Assembly: GCA_014529385.2 (NCBI GenBank)
Contig: CM043953.1
Coordinates: 113,067,549-113,131,548, forward strand
Direction: 5' to 3'
Source: Adiantum capillus-veneris
Lineage: Eukaryota; Streptophyta; Polypodiopsida; Polypodiales; Pteridaceae
Length of the DNA: 64,000 nucleotides
Part shown: one piece after another, positions 1 through 10,751 of the stretch
How positions within the stretch are numbered: position 1 is the first letter of the stretch
Layout: each line of letters opens with the position of its first letter
Program-made: the position numbers and the translations under genes
The notes under the pieces: model-generated
The model's input: the letters and a program-made list of their open reading frames with translations, nothing else
Databases searched by the model: none
What the model was told of the DNA's origin: nothing

Positions 1-78
1 CACTTAAAGTCCAATGTGGCACTTTAAGTAACTATAAATCTATGAACATAAATGTACAAAGATTTACATGGCTGCCAT

Positions 79-1011
79 CTATCCAATGCCCAATAACTCA
101 CGACAATGCACAAAGCCCTCTCCTGAAAGTCCCTTTGTGAGTAGATCAGCAGGATTTTCCTTAGTGTGGATCTTCAGCAGTTGTATCTGCTTGTCTTCAA
201 GTACTTCCCTAATGAAGTGATACTTCACATCAATATGCTTAGTCTTCGAATGGAACACTGGATTCTTTTCCAATTGTATAGCACTTTGACTATCACAATA
301 TAACTCTGGCATATCTACTTTGATTCCCAAGTCTGCTACCAATCTACCAAGCTAAATAGCTTCTTGCATGCCTCATTTGCTGCAACATACTCAGCTTCTG
401 TAGTAGACTGCGTAACACAATCTTGTAATCGAGATCACCATGATATGGCACCTCCAGCCAATGTAAAGACATATCCTGATGTAGATCTCCTCTTATCCAA
501 GTCTCCTGCATAATCTGAGTCAGTGTATCCTCTGACACTCAAATCCTGACTACCATAGCATATGCGCATACTCTTTGTATGTTTTAAGTATCTCATGATA
601 CCTTTCACTGCCTCCCAATGTTTCTTGCCGAGATTTGGCATATATCTGCTAACCACTCCCACTGCAAATGCAATATCCGGACGTGTAGAAATCATTGCAT
701 ACATAAAACTACCCACGGCAAACGCATATGGAATCTTATCCATTTCAGCCTTTTCTTCCTCAAACACAGGACAATCTTGTTTGCTAAGTTTCACATATGG
801 TGGCAATGGAACACTCAATGCCTTTCCCTTCTCCATATTGAAATGTTGCAAAACCTTGTCAATATACTCTGTTTGAGATAACCAAATCAACTTCTTTGAT
901 CTGTCTCTCTCAATGCGCATACCGAGTATATGACTTGCCTCACCCATGTCTTTCATGTCAAACGATTTTGCCATCTTTGACTTCAAAGCTGAAATTTCTT
1001 CCAAGTGTTTG
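79..1011 (-). pseudogene. copia-1 reverse transcriptase C-terminus and RNase H (broken)
   Basis: Minus-strand fragments 435-1004 and 79-342 encode the RT thumb (FDMKDMGEASHILGM) and RNase H (GYTDSDYAGDLDKRRSTSGYVF, then LYCDSQSAIQL and HIDVKYHFIRE) typical of plant copia polyproteins. A stop at about 435-437 follows the ISW motif, at a position usually held by Arg, consistent with CGA to TGA. A frameshift lies between 343 and 434. The upstream RT part resumes at 10197, beyond gypsy-1. Bases 1-78 are the 3' untranslated end of this element and hold nothing else I can identify. Confidence 0.85.
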
Positions 1012-1972
1012 CCGGTGATCCGAGCCTATCACAAATTTTTATTTATCATATTTTGTTGGTTTTCCTTGCTTCTAGAGGTTTACAATAAAAGAAAGAGTGA
1101 GAACAACCTCTTGGAAAAATTTAAAAAAAAAAGATTTTTTCTTGACTAGTTCACCGGAGGTGAAAGGTAGAGGGAGAACCTAGTGGTAAAGGGAAGGGAA
1201 AATATGTAAATGTGAAAAGAAAAGGTATGATGTGGTTGTGGAGCCATGCACCCATGATTCAAGGGTCATGAGTGGCTCATATCATCATGGCTTTGGAGCC
1301 ATATGATGATTCAAGCAAATGGGACCCAAGTGGAAGACTTGGTAAAGGAAGAAACCATACACATGATTTTGCTGAATTTTTTAAAAATACTTCCACTCCG
1401 ATCCAAGAAAAGTTGTCTTCATCAAAGTTGTAGCTGATGAGCTGGAGATTCCGGCCATATTTTTTTATAATTTTTGCATCTACAGTTTAGGAGATATGGC
1501 CAAAATGGTGGACGCTAGTTTTTTCAACTGTGGTGGAGACCACCCCCCTCTACCTTTACACACACACACCCTTCCTTTTCCACATTGAGACCTTCTCTAA
1601 AATCAGCCATTAGTCTTCTCACCCTCCTCTCCTTCCTTCTCTCTCTCAAGCTCAAAAACCCATCAAAGTTCCTCTTCTAATCACCTCTCAAGTCATGCTT
1701 AATCTTGTTGTAATTCATAAGTTCTCATTCAACCCCTTCCTATTATTACTAGATATGTATTGATTTTACGTAGATTCTTTACATTTTAAAATAAGGAAGC
1801 TCTTGGACTCAAGCTATGGAGGAAGGAGTGAAGACAACACAAGTGATGATGGAGCTAATTGGTCAACAAATCACTTGGAAGGAGCTTCTTCATTGGTTGA
1901 ATGTCCCTAATCAAGCTTCATTTGTACAAATTACACTTGGATCTTAACCTCACTCCTAATCACTCTCTTTCC

Positions 1973-1980
1973 TATATAAG
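1973..1980 (+). promoter_or_regulatory. TATA box of gypsy-1 5' LTR
   Basis: TATATAAG lies in the last third of the LTR, upstream of the expected R region. The 3' LTR copy reads TATATAAA at 9678-9685. Position and sequence suit an RNA polymerase II core promoter; use is inferred. Confidence 0.55.
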
Positions 1981-2294
1981 GAGGCCTTCCCCTTTGTAAT
2001 TTCAAGCCTCCCTCAGCCCCATTGAGCCTTTGTATCACTCACCATGAGCCCATAAGCTCATTCATTCACTCTATTCTTGCACATCCTAGAGTGCAAATTG
2101 TTTCATGCTAGTAACCTCTCCTCCTCTTACTTATGTTAATTAAGAGAAATGTTTTATATGTGTGTGAGAATGCTTGATGTGATCTTGGCTAATCCTTGAG
2201 TGATTGTTTGGTAATCTATATGCTATTTGTGTTGGGAGTGTTTGAAGTCATCCATTCCTTGTACACACACTACGGTTAATGCTTCATTCATAGT

Positions 2295-2296
<2 letters not shown>

Positions 2297-2380
<84 letters not shown>
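2297..2380. repeat. (TC)42 microsatellite in gypsy-1 5' LTR
   Basis: An uninterrupted TC run of 84 bp. The matching run in the 3' LTR is 10002-10078, so the array moved with the element and has since changed length. Confidence 0.95.
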
Positions 2381-2384
<4 letters not shown>

Positions 2385-2500
2385 GCGGTCCTAGTCCACG
2401 CTTCCAAGACTAGGTGGTGCCCTCATCTCATTTCCCTTGTGGCGCAATGGAGTTTGTTTTGGTGTAGAGGCCGCCATTCCAAATTTCCTTCGTCATAAAT

Positions 2501-2518
2501 TGGTGCCCCCACTGAGGA
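2501..2518 (+). other. gypsy-1 primer binding site
   Basis: TGGTGCCCCCACTGAGGA starts five bases after the 5' LTR. It begins with the obligatory TGG and resembles the tRNA-Arg-type primer site known from Ogre/Tat elements (shared CCACTG and GGA). The tRNA assignment is inferred. Confidence 0.6.
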
Positions 2519-2545
2519 GTTCTCAAGCAGCGCTCTATCAATCCT

Positions 2546-3049
2546 ATGAAGGAAGATCCATCAAATTCTCCGAGACTTCCACTATGGTCTCCCCAAGAAG
2601 CTCGAGAAAAGAAGCGTCTTTATCGACAAACGGCACGTATGCGGGTAAAGAGAGTTAACTACACACACCCTTCTTTGCTTCAAGGAAAATCTTGTAGTCA
2701 TCAAGTCCCTAGGTCAAAAAATTGTGTTGAGTGCTTTGTGGCTAGTGTGAAGACACTTCCTTTGAAGCCTCGACTTCAGGTGGTGAAAGCACTCTCAAAC
2801 TCAGGAATTAACAAGTTTTTGGAGGGGGAGCTACACATCAATGGGGTGCGGTATTGGCAAGAGGCTACATATGGTGATGCACTCCAACTACTACTAGCAA
2901 GAAGGCTCAAGGTGGTTGAGAGGGTAGCCATCGAACCCTATGAACTCTACAAAGCTGAAGATGGTCACACCAAAGCTAGGCTAATCACTGGTGAGCAAAT
3001 TCTTCGCATCTCTCAAATGGTGGGATCCAAGAGAGCTCAACTTCAATGA
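2546..3049 (+). CDS. gypsy-1 upstream ORF1, unknown function (167 aa)
   Basis: Open reading frame of 167 residues between the primer site and gag. It starts MKEDPSNSPR, has a basic N-terminus (residues 17-38, many Arg/Lys) and a mixed helical C-terminal half (FLEGELHINGVRYWQEATYGDAL). No catalytic motif is visible. Ogre-type elements carry an ORF of unknown function at this place, so by position it is the ORF1 equivalent. It is intact, unlike pol. Possible roles are not readable from sequence. Confidence 0.55.
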   Translation: MKEDPSNSPRLPLWSPQEAREKKRLYRQTARMRVKRVNYTHPSLLQGKSCSHQVPRSKNCVECFVASVKTLPLKPRLQVVKALSNSGINKFLEGELHINGVRYWQEATYGDALQLLLARRLKVVERVAIEPYELYKAEDGHTKARLITGEQILRISQMVGSKRAQLQ

Positions 3050-3082
3050 AGTGCTTCATGGAAGTTTGTAATTAATGCACCA

Positions 3083-3292
3083 ATGAATAATCTCATTTTC
3101 TACAACTTTCAATCAGTTCAGAATATTAGGGTGAATGTGCGCATTGATAGAAAGATTTTTTTCCAACAAAGATTGGTCTTCTATTTTGGAGCCGAGAGGT
3201 TGAGAGAGATATTGCTGTCCCCTGACCCTATAATATTTCCTATTTTGGAGTATAATGTATCTTTTGATGTTCACATCTTCATCTTGCTTTAA
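3083..3292 (+). CDS. gypsy-1 small ORF A (69 aa), paralogue of small ORF B
   Basis: A 69-residue ORF from an ATG at 3083. It aligns with the next ORF with a one-residue gap: about 23 of 70 positions are identical, including the C-terminal block G-x2-R-L-x-E-I, P-x-I-x-P, Y, D-V-x-I-F-x-L. No known domain is recognised. The tail is hydrophobic (HIFILL). Shared sequence argues that both ORFs are or were translated; this is inference. Confidence 0.45.
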   Translation: MNNLIFYNFQSVQNIRVNVRIDRKIFFQQRLVFYFGAERLREILLSPDPIIFPILEYNVSFDVHIFILL

Positions 3293-3301
3293 GCATACTC
3301 C

Positions 3302-3514
3302 ATGAATCATAGGGATTTATATGGACCTTTCCAACCTCTTGCTAGACAAACTGTGCATATAATAGCTAGCACAAAGCTTAGGTTCCAAAACATCATAAGG
3401 GACTTACTAGGCCCTCGTCGTCTAGCTGAGATTAATGCATCTATCAATCCATTTATTCTACCCTTAATAAGATATGATTTGGGCCTAGACGTTTTCATCT
3501 TTGTGCTGTATTGA
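3302..3514 (+). CDS. gypsy-1 small ORF B (70 aa), paralogue of small ORF A
   Basis: A 70-residue ORF starting nine bases after ORF A and ending 20 bases before the gag ATG at 3535. It shares length, an N-terminal MN, an FQ pair, LGPRRLAEI against FGAERLREI, and the DVFIFVL tail with ORF A. The arrangement looks like a tandem duplication followed by divergence. Function unknown. Confidence 0.45.
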   Translation: MNHRDLYGPFQPLARQTVHIIASTKLRFQNIIRDLLGPRRLAEINASINPFILPLIRYDLGLDVFIFVLY

Positions 3515-3534
3515 GAGGAAGGCAACCCACTTTT

Positions 3535-6500
3535 ATGATGGCTTTCCCAAATTTTTTTGGGCGTAGTGGGGAAAATGCTGGGGATTTTTTGGATAACTTG
3601 GAGATGGCTTTCCTTGTCTCTGGGAGGGATGAAGAAGCATTGAAATTGAGAGCTTTTCCTTTGGTGCTCAAAGAAGAAGCTAGGGTATGGTTCCAGGCTC
3701 TAGATCCAACCCAAAGAATTGATTGGGAGGGATTGAAGGTGGCTTTCCTACGAAGATTTCAACGAGCCAATTCGGCAGAAGAACTATGGCAACGGCTTCT
3801 GTCCCTCCATCAAGTTGACCCTCATGGTTATGCAACCTATGAGGAACGTTTTCTGAAACTTTGGGGCCAATGGTCAGACTCACTAAACCCTGGTGAGCGA
3901 GCTCCCAATTGCCTCCAAAAGGATCGATTTATCTCAGGTTTGTACCCCTTGCTAAGGGAGAAGGTAAAGAGCAAATTTCCAAATGCTTTTGAAGATGCCT
4001 TAAGAATTGCTAGGGAAAAGAACAAAAATATTCTCTATCAAGCCCAAGCTGGCCAGCTAGCTTTGGGAGGCAATATCACAACTATGGAAGCTTCTCACAT
4101 ACCTCCAAATGTGCCTAATGCACCAGACCTCAATAGAGGTCAACAAGAAGATATGCTCCAACAAATAAACAATCTCACAAACCAGCTAGAGGGGTTGAGA
4201 GTAAATCTTGTGCAGGGTGCAAGAAGGCCTATTGAGGGAAATGGTGGGAATCGGCCACCAATGCGACGTCAAGCAAGGGAAATGTTGTGTTACAATTGTG
4301 GGGAAATTGGCCACGGCATGTATAATTGCCCTCATCCCAGAAGATATGACTACCCTGTCAGAGGTCCTCGACAACAAGTAAGTCCACCCCGTGCTAGAGC
4401 TCAAGCACAAGAGCAACCGCAACCTCAAATTTTGCAGCCACCTCGTGCTCAAGCTCAAGCCCCTACTACTCAACCAAATGTGAGCATCATAAGGATGGAG
4501 GAGGGCCTCAAGGGCAGAAGCAACCAGGAAGAAATAGCTAAAGGGAAGATGAAGATAGATGAAGTGGCTACAATGCCTATCAAACGTGTGCGTGTCCAAG
4601 AAGAAGTAGGTAAAGAAACAAGCAAGGATGCAAGCAATGAAGCAAGTACATCTCGGGCAGCTAAAGATGAAGCCAAGAAGAGAAAGACCCGTACTAGGTC
4701 TCAAATTGACATCTCTGATTTCCCTATGGGATCTCGGACACAACCTTATGACTTGACAGCTGATGTGAGTTCTCAAGGACCAAAGATTACTTGGCCACAA
4801 CTACTTCATATCTCCCCAAAGCTTCGACGACAATGGTCAAAAATGGTGAGCACGAGGGCAAAGCAAAGTAAGCTAGTAAGTGTAATCAAAGCATATGGTC
4901 TCAAGGATATAGTGCCTTTGGTGGAGGCTCAAATCAAGGGACAACGGATTCCAAAAACTTACATTGACAGTGGAGCAGAGGTTTGTGTCATGACAGAAAA
5001 GCTAATGCATCAATTGGGTTTAGAGGTAATGGAATCATCAAACTTTAGGGCAAAAATGGCCAATAATGTCTCTGTCACTTGTGTGGGTGTAGTGAAAGCT
5101 TTGAGAGTTTCTGTTTTTGGAATCACTACAAAGGTTGATGCTTATGTGATGCAAGTAAAGGGAGAAGGATACCCCCTTATTTTAGGACGACCTTGGCTCA
5201 TGGGTATAGGAGCTAGGCAAGATTGGGCAACAGGAGACTTGGAGTTGAGGCCTCGCATGGGTGGCCATAGTCGGAAGGTGGTTTATAACCTAAAGAATGG
5301 GCGACAAGAGAACCTTGAACTAGAGACGTCAGCTGATGAGTGGAGCTCAAGTGGATGCTCCTCATCTATGGACGAGGAAGAGAGTTCAAGTGAAGAGAGT
5401 GATAGCACTCTCGAAGTCATGGGCATCACCATAAAGGAAACTACCTCATCAGAAGACAACCCAAGGATCCAAATGGAGAATGTGTGGGATGCCAGCCTAG
5501 AGGAGATGTTATCCAAGGATATAAAGGAAGAAGAAAAGGAGGGTTATGTAAATGTTCTCAAGAAGCATGCATTATTGTTTATTTCTGATTACACTCACAT
5601 TACAGGTGTCACTGCAGTGAAGCATCATATCCATCTAAAAGAAGGGAGCAAGCCAGTAGTACAAAAACTAAGAAGATTAGGAGTTGTGCAACAAAATGCA
5701 CTGTTGTCTGAGGTGAAGAGACTCTTAGAAGCAGGATTCATATACCCAGTAGAAGATTCAGAATGGGTCTCCCCAGTAGTGGTGAGGCCAAAGAAGAATG
5801 GTAAATGGCGAGTGTGCGTGGATTACAAGCCACTAAATGCTGCAACAAACAGGGACCACTTCCCTCTCCCATTTCAAGATGAGATTCTAAATGAAGTAGC
5901 AGGCCATGAGAGATACACAGTGTGTGATGGCTACTCTGGCTACTTTCAAATACGCATTGCAGAGGAGGACCAGAAAAAGACTACTTTCATCACACCATGG
6001 GGATGTTTTGCATTTCGAGTCATGCCTTTTGGTCTCACCAACGCTCCAGCCACCTTTCAACGATTCATGAACATGGTCTTCCAACCTTACTTTGGTAAGT
6101 CCATAAGGGTTTTCATAGATGACTTTTGTATTTACAGCTCCAAAAGTATGCATCTCGGCAAGATTGATGAAGGATTTACGCGTTTAGCTAAGCTGGGTGG
6201 ACAACTAAACAAGGACAAATGTCACATTGGGGAAAGCAAGGTTACACTATTAGGGCATGTAGTGTCCATTGATGGAATCGAGGTAGATCCTGAAAAGATA
6301 GAAACATTGCTAAATCTACCTTCCCCAACTTCCATCAAACAATTAATCTCCTTCTTGCAAAAGCTAAGATATTTGAGTAGATTCATACACTTACTCTCCC
6401 AAGTGATATTTTCTCTACAACAGCTGACTCGTCAAGAGACGCTTGTTTGGAGTGAAGAAAGTGAAGGGCATTTTAGAGAGATTAAAAAAATGTTAGGGTC

Positions 6501-6681
6501 ACTCCCTATAATCCTCCAACCTTGTTGGGAAGAAACATTCTTTGTAAACCCTAGTGTGGGAGAAGAAGCCATTGGTGCTGCCCTCCTACAAAAAGATCCA
6601 AAAACATCCTTTATGAGGCCCGTGTATTTTGCTAGCCGCCTCATGGAAAACACAGAGAAGGCCTACACCCTGATGGAATAG
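3535..6681 (+). pseudogene. gypsy-1 gag-protease-reverse transcriptase-RNase H (ends at premature stop)
   Basis: The first in-frame ATG is 3535 (MMAFPNFF). Gag occupies residues 1-240 (NLEMAFLVSG, ARVWFQAL). A CCHC zinc knuckle CYNCGEIGHGMYNC starts at residue 252. The retropepsin motif YIDSGAEV has its Asp at residue 478. RT spans about 720-900 with VSPVVVRPKKNGKWRVCVDY and catalytic FIDDF near residue 862. RNase H begins near 960. The frame closes at TAG 6679-6681 inside RNase H and continues in the same frame after it, so the stop is a point change (CAG to TAG fits). No chromodomain seen. Confidence 0.9.
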
Positions 6682-6684
6682 CTA

Positions 6685-7644
6685 GTGTTAGCTCTCATGT
6701 TTGCGGTAACCAAATTTCGGCCATACTTGCTGCCGAAGAGGTTTGTAATTATCACTGTGGAGGATATGTTTCCCTATGCACTACAACATATGGAAATCTC
6801 TGACAAAATAGCAAAGTGGGTGGTGCGACTTCAAGAGTTTGATTATACAATACAGGTTGAAAGAACAACTCGAGCATGCTTAGCCGACATTTTAACAAAC
6901 AAGTGCTATGAAAAAGTTTTCCATTTGAAGAGAAAGGAACTTCCACCACCTCCAGCTCCAGAGGCTCTGGTCAATGCTTATAGCCTTTACTTTGATGGAG
7001 CATACAAGAGAACCAAGGATAAGGCAGCTGCAGGCATTGTGGTCTTATCTCCATTGGGAGAGAGGATCCATGGTGAAGGGATCACTCTAGAAGATGTCCA
7101 CTCCAACAATGAAGCAGAATATCATGCTCTAATTCATGGCCTTTGTTGGTGCCTCGATAATTCAATTAAGAGATTAAACGCTTTTGGTGACTTCATGCTT
7201 TTGGTAAGGCAAATGCAAGGTACATGGGCTTGCAAAAATGCCCGTCTCTCTACTAAAATGAGAGAAGCCAAAGCTCTTATGAGGAGATTTAGGGAGGCAC
7301 AAGTACATCATGTGCCAAGAGACCAGAACAAGGATGCAGACCACCTAGCATCATCAAAGTTAAATGAGTCAATAGTGGGAGCAGTGGCCATCAAACTTCC
7401 ACTTCAGCAAGGCAAGGAGGACTTGGAAGATATTATGCACATTCTGGAGCAAGGAGAGGCTCCTAAACACTTGAATGCAGGGGAAAGGCGATGGTTAGCT
7501 AGGAAGGCTACCAAGTATCGCATAGTAAATGATGACTTGTATTGTCTAGGTAAGGATGGTGTGCTTAGGAGAGTGCCTTTGAAGAGTGAAATTAAAGAAA
7601 TTTTAAGATATGTGCGGAGGACACTTTGCACACGACGTCACTAG
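6685..7644 (+). pseudogene. gypsy-1 RNase H end, second (archaeal-type) RNase H-like domain, integrase start
   Basis: Continuation of pol after the premature stop. RNase H ends near 6900. From about 6980 a second RNase H-like domain follows: YFDGAYK supplies the first Asp, NNEAEYHAL the Glu, GDFMLL the next Asp, and HHVPRDQNKDADHLA the C-terminal motif. This extra domain is typical of plant Tat-lineage gypsy elements. The integrase N-terminus starts near 7540 and then runs out of frame at about 7605. Confidence 0.85.
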
Positions 7645-8680
7645 TAGAAAGGTTCTACAAGCTGGGTTTACTTGGCCAAGTCTTCATCGTGATGTCAAAT
7701 ACTGGTGTCAAACATGTGATGAATGTCAGAAAGCAGGACCACGACGGCTCATAGCTGAACCTCAGAACCCAATAAAGGTATATGGGCCCTTTGAGAAGTG
7801 GGGAATTGATGCCATAGGGCCTCTACCACGCACTCATTTAGGTAAAGAGTACATCATCATGGGAGTAGACTACATGACTAGATGGGCTGAGGCTATGCCG
7901 ACCAATAGAATTATTGCTAAGGATGTGAGTCAGTTCATCTTTGACCACATCTGTTGCCGGTTTGGCACCCCTCTTGAAATACTATCTGATAGAGGACCAG
8001 GGTTTAGAGCAGACTTGGTAGGAGAACTCATGAAGAAGCTAAATATTCAGCATCAACACTCTACTCCTTACTACCCTCAGTGCAATGGTTTGGTGGAAAA
8101 AGTAAATGGAATCATTTGCAAAATTCTCACCAAACAGGTACATGCCAGGCACCAAGATTGGGACAAACACCTGAATGGAGCTCTATGGGCCTATAGAACC
8201 TCCTTCAAAACCACATTAGGGTACACACCCTTTCATTTGGTTTATGGAAAGGAGGCGCTTTTGCCCATTGAAGTGAAGTTAACAAGTCTTCGAATATTGG
8301 GTAGCCAGGTAGGCTCTCAAAAGGAGAAAGTACATCAAAGGATCATGGATCTAGAGAGGCTGCAATTGGATCGTGAAGAAGCCATCAACCACTATTCTCA
8401 AGAAGCAGAGAAGCGTAGAGAAAAGTTCAACAAAAAGCTAGCATCCAAAGACATCAAAAAGGGATCTCTGGTGCTTCGATATGACAATCGCTTCGACACT
8501 CGTAAGGATGGAAAGTTTCTTTTCCGATGGGAAGGCCCGTTCTTGGTCACCAAAAAGTTCAAAAATGGCTCTTACAGACTTCAAGACATTGATGGTAAAG
8601 TGCACAAGACCAAGACAAATGGATGGCGTCTAAAGCCTTATCACATCAGGATAAGGTCAGCTCAAGATCAAAGAAAGTAG
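7610..8680 (+). pseudogene. gypsy-1 integrase (frameshifted from upstream pol)
   Basis: Integrase catalytic part in a frame different from 6685-7644; the ATG at 7610 is an artefact of the frameshift. It shows the HHCC zinc site end CQTCDECQ, then D (WGIDAIGP, residue 67), D (LSDRGPGF, residue 127) and E (NGLVEKVN, residue 163), giving the D-X35-E spacing of integrases. The C-terminal part has GPFLVTKKFKNGSYRL and no chromodomain. It ends 41 bases before the 3' LTR. Confidence 0.88.
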
Positions 8681-8708
8681 GCTAGAGGCATAAATACCCC
8701 TAGCCAGG

Positions 8709-8721
8709 TTTGGGGGGGCTA
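8709..8721 (+). other. gypsy-1 polypurine tract
   Basis: tttgggggggcta lies directly before the 3' LTR, the place and composition expected for the plus-strand primer of reverse transcription. Confidence 0.75.
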
Positions 8722-9999
8722 TGATCCGAGCCTATCACAAATTTTTATTTATCATATTTTGTTGGTTTTCCTTGCTTCTAGAGGTTTACAATAAAAGAAA
8801 GAGTGAGAACAAACTCTTGGAAAAATTAAAAAAAAAAGATTTTTTCTTGACTAGTTCACCGGAGGTGAAAGGTAGAGGGAGAACCTAGTGGTAAAGGGAA
8901 GGGAAAATATGTAAATGTGAAAAGAAAAGGTATGATGTGGTTGTGGAGCCATGCACCCATGATTCAAGGGTCATGAGTGGCTCATATCATCATGGCTTTG
9001 GAGCCATATGATGATTCAAGCAAATGGGACCCAAGTGGAAGACTTGGTAAAGGAAGAAACCATACACATGATTTTGCTGAATTTTTTAAAAATACTTCCA
9101 CTCCGATCCAAGAAAAGTTGTCTTCATCAAAGTTGTAGCTGATGAGCTGGAGATTCCGGCCATATTTTTTTATAATTTTTGCATCTACGGTCTAGGAGAT
9201 ATGGCCAAAATGGTGGACGCTAGTTTTTTCAACTGTGGTGGAGACCACCCCCCTCTACCTTTACACACACACACCCTTCCTTTTCCACATTGAGACCTTC
9301 TCTAAAATCAGCCATTAGTCTTCTCACCCTCCTCTCCTTCCTTCTCTCTCTCAAGCTCAAAAACCCATCAAAGTTCCTCTTCTAATCACCTCTCAAGTCA
9401 TGCTTAATCTTGTTGTAATTCATAAGTTCTCATTCAACCCCTTCCTATTATTACTAGATATGTATTGATTTTACGTAGATTCTTTACATTTTAAAATAAG
9501 GAAGCTCTTGGACTCAAGCTATGGAGGAAGGAGTGAAGACAACACAAGTGATGATGGAGCTAATTGGTCAACAAATCACTTGGAAGGAGCTTCTTCATTG
9601 GTTGAATGTCCCTAATCAAGCTTCATTTGTACAAATTACACTTGGATCTTAACCTCACTCCTAATCACTCTCTTTCCTATATAAAGAGGCCTTCCCCTTT
9701 GTAATTTCAAGCCTCCCTCAGCCCCATTGAGCCTTTGTATCACTCACCATGAGCCCATAAGCTCATTCATTCACTCTATTCTTGCACATCCTAGAGTGCA
9801 AATTGTTTCATGCTAGTAACCTCTCCTCCTCTTACTTATGTTAATTAAGAGAAATGTTTTATATGTGTGTGAGAATGCTTGATGTGATCTTGGCTAATCC
9901 TTGAGTGATTGTTTGGTAATCTATATGCTATTTGTGTTGGGAGTGTTTGAAGTCATCCATTCCTTGTACACACACTACGGTTAATGCTTCATTCATAGT

Positions 10000-10081
<82 letters not shown>

Positions 10082-10196
10082 TGTAGCGGTCCTAGTCCAC
10101 GCTTCCAAGACTAGGTGGTGCCCTCATCTCATTTCCCTTGTGGCGCAATGGAGTTTGTTTTGGTGTAGAGGCCGCCATTCCAAATTTCCTTCGTCA
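8722..10196 (+). repeat. gypsy-1 3' LTR
   Basis: Near-identical copy of 1016-2495, beginning TGATCC and ending CGTCA. I count about five substitutions plus small indels in simple runs, roughly 0.3 percent divergence. It carries a TC microsatellite at 10002-10078 and a TATA box at 9678-9685. Confidence 0.93.
10002..10078. repeat. (TC)n microsatellite in gypsy-1 3' LTR
   Basis: Uninterrupted TC run, slightly shorter than its partner in the 5' LTR, followed by tttgtgtagcgg. Confidence 0.95.
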
Positions 10197-10751
10197 CCAG
10201 CAATCAACATGTCATCCACATACAAAATAAGGATCAGCCAACTACCATCCTTAGCCTTCTTTGTATATAGACCGTGATCGAACTCACTACGTTTGTAGCC
10301 TTGAGAAAGCATAAACTGGTGGAACTTATGGTACCATGCCCTCGGTGATTGTTTTAAGCCATAAAGACTTTTTAACAACACTGGCGTACCAAATATTCTT
10401 TGCCTTTGTCAACAAACCCTTCTGGTTGCTGACAGTAAATTTCCACATCCAAATCACCATGCAAGAATGTTGTCTTGACATCCATTTGGTGCAACACCAA
10501 ATCCAATATAGCAACCAATGCAAGAAAGCATCTCAATGTAGTCATCTTGACCACTGGAGATAAGACTTCATCAAAGTCAATGCCTTGTTCTTGCGTAAAG
10601 CCCTTGGCAACAAGCCTTGCTTTGTACTTTGGCTGACTATCATGAGTGGTGATCTTATACCTGTAAACCCATTTACAAGGTAGAGCCTTTTTGCCCTGTG
10701 GTAATTTAACTAGCTTCCATGTCTGGTTTTATGCAGAGCTGTCATCTCTGA
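10197..10751 (-). pseudogene. copia-1 reverse transcriptase N-terminal part
   Basis: Read on the minus strand, this holds the RT palm: [33 protein letters not shown] and the catalytic LYVDDMLIAG at about 10200-10230. The last motif is cut by gypsy-1, and the sequence resumes on the other side of that insertion at 1011. Several frame changes and stops occur between 10381 and 10750, so the gene is dead. Confidence 0.85.

Larger units (their letters stand above)
1016..2495 (+). repeat. gypsy-1 5' LTR
   Basis: Matches 8722-10196 almost base for base. Differences seen include cagtttagg versus cggtctagg, ataaggagg versus ataaagagg, acaacctc versus acaaactc, and the length of the A and TC runs. It begins TG and ends CA. 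It contains a TATA-like box and a long TC run near its 3' end. Confidence 0.93.
1016..10196 (+). mobile_element. Ty3/gypsy retrotransposon gypsy-1, Tat/Ogre-like
   Basis: Complete 9.2-kb plus-strand LTR element inserted in the copia-1 RT gene. LTRs at both ends start TGATCC and end CGTCA. A 4-bp imperfect target duplication flanks it (ccgg 1012-1015, ccag 10197-10200). Internal order: primer site, extra upstream ORFs, gag, protease, RT, RNase H, a second RNase H-like domain, integrase. The second RNase H-like domain plus extra 5' ORFs are marks of the plant Tat/Ogre lineage. The LTRs differ at only a handful of substitutions, so the insertion is recent, yet the polyprotein has one stop and one frameshift. 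Confidence 0.9.
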
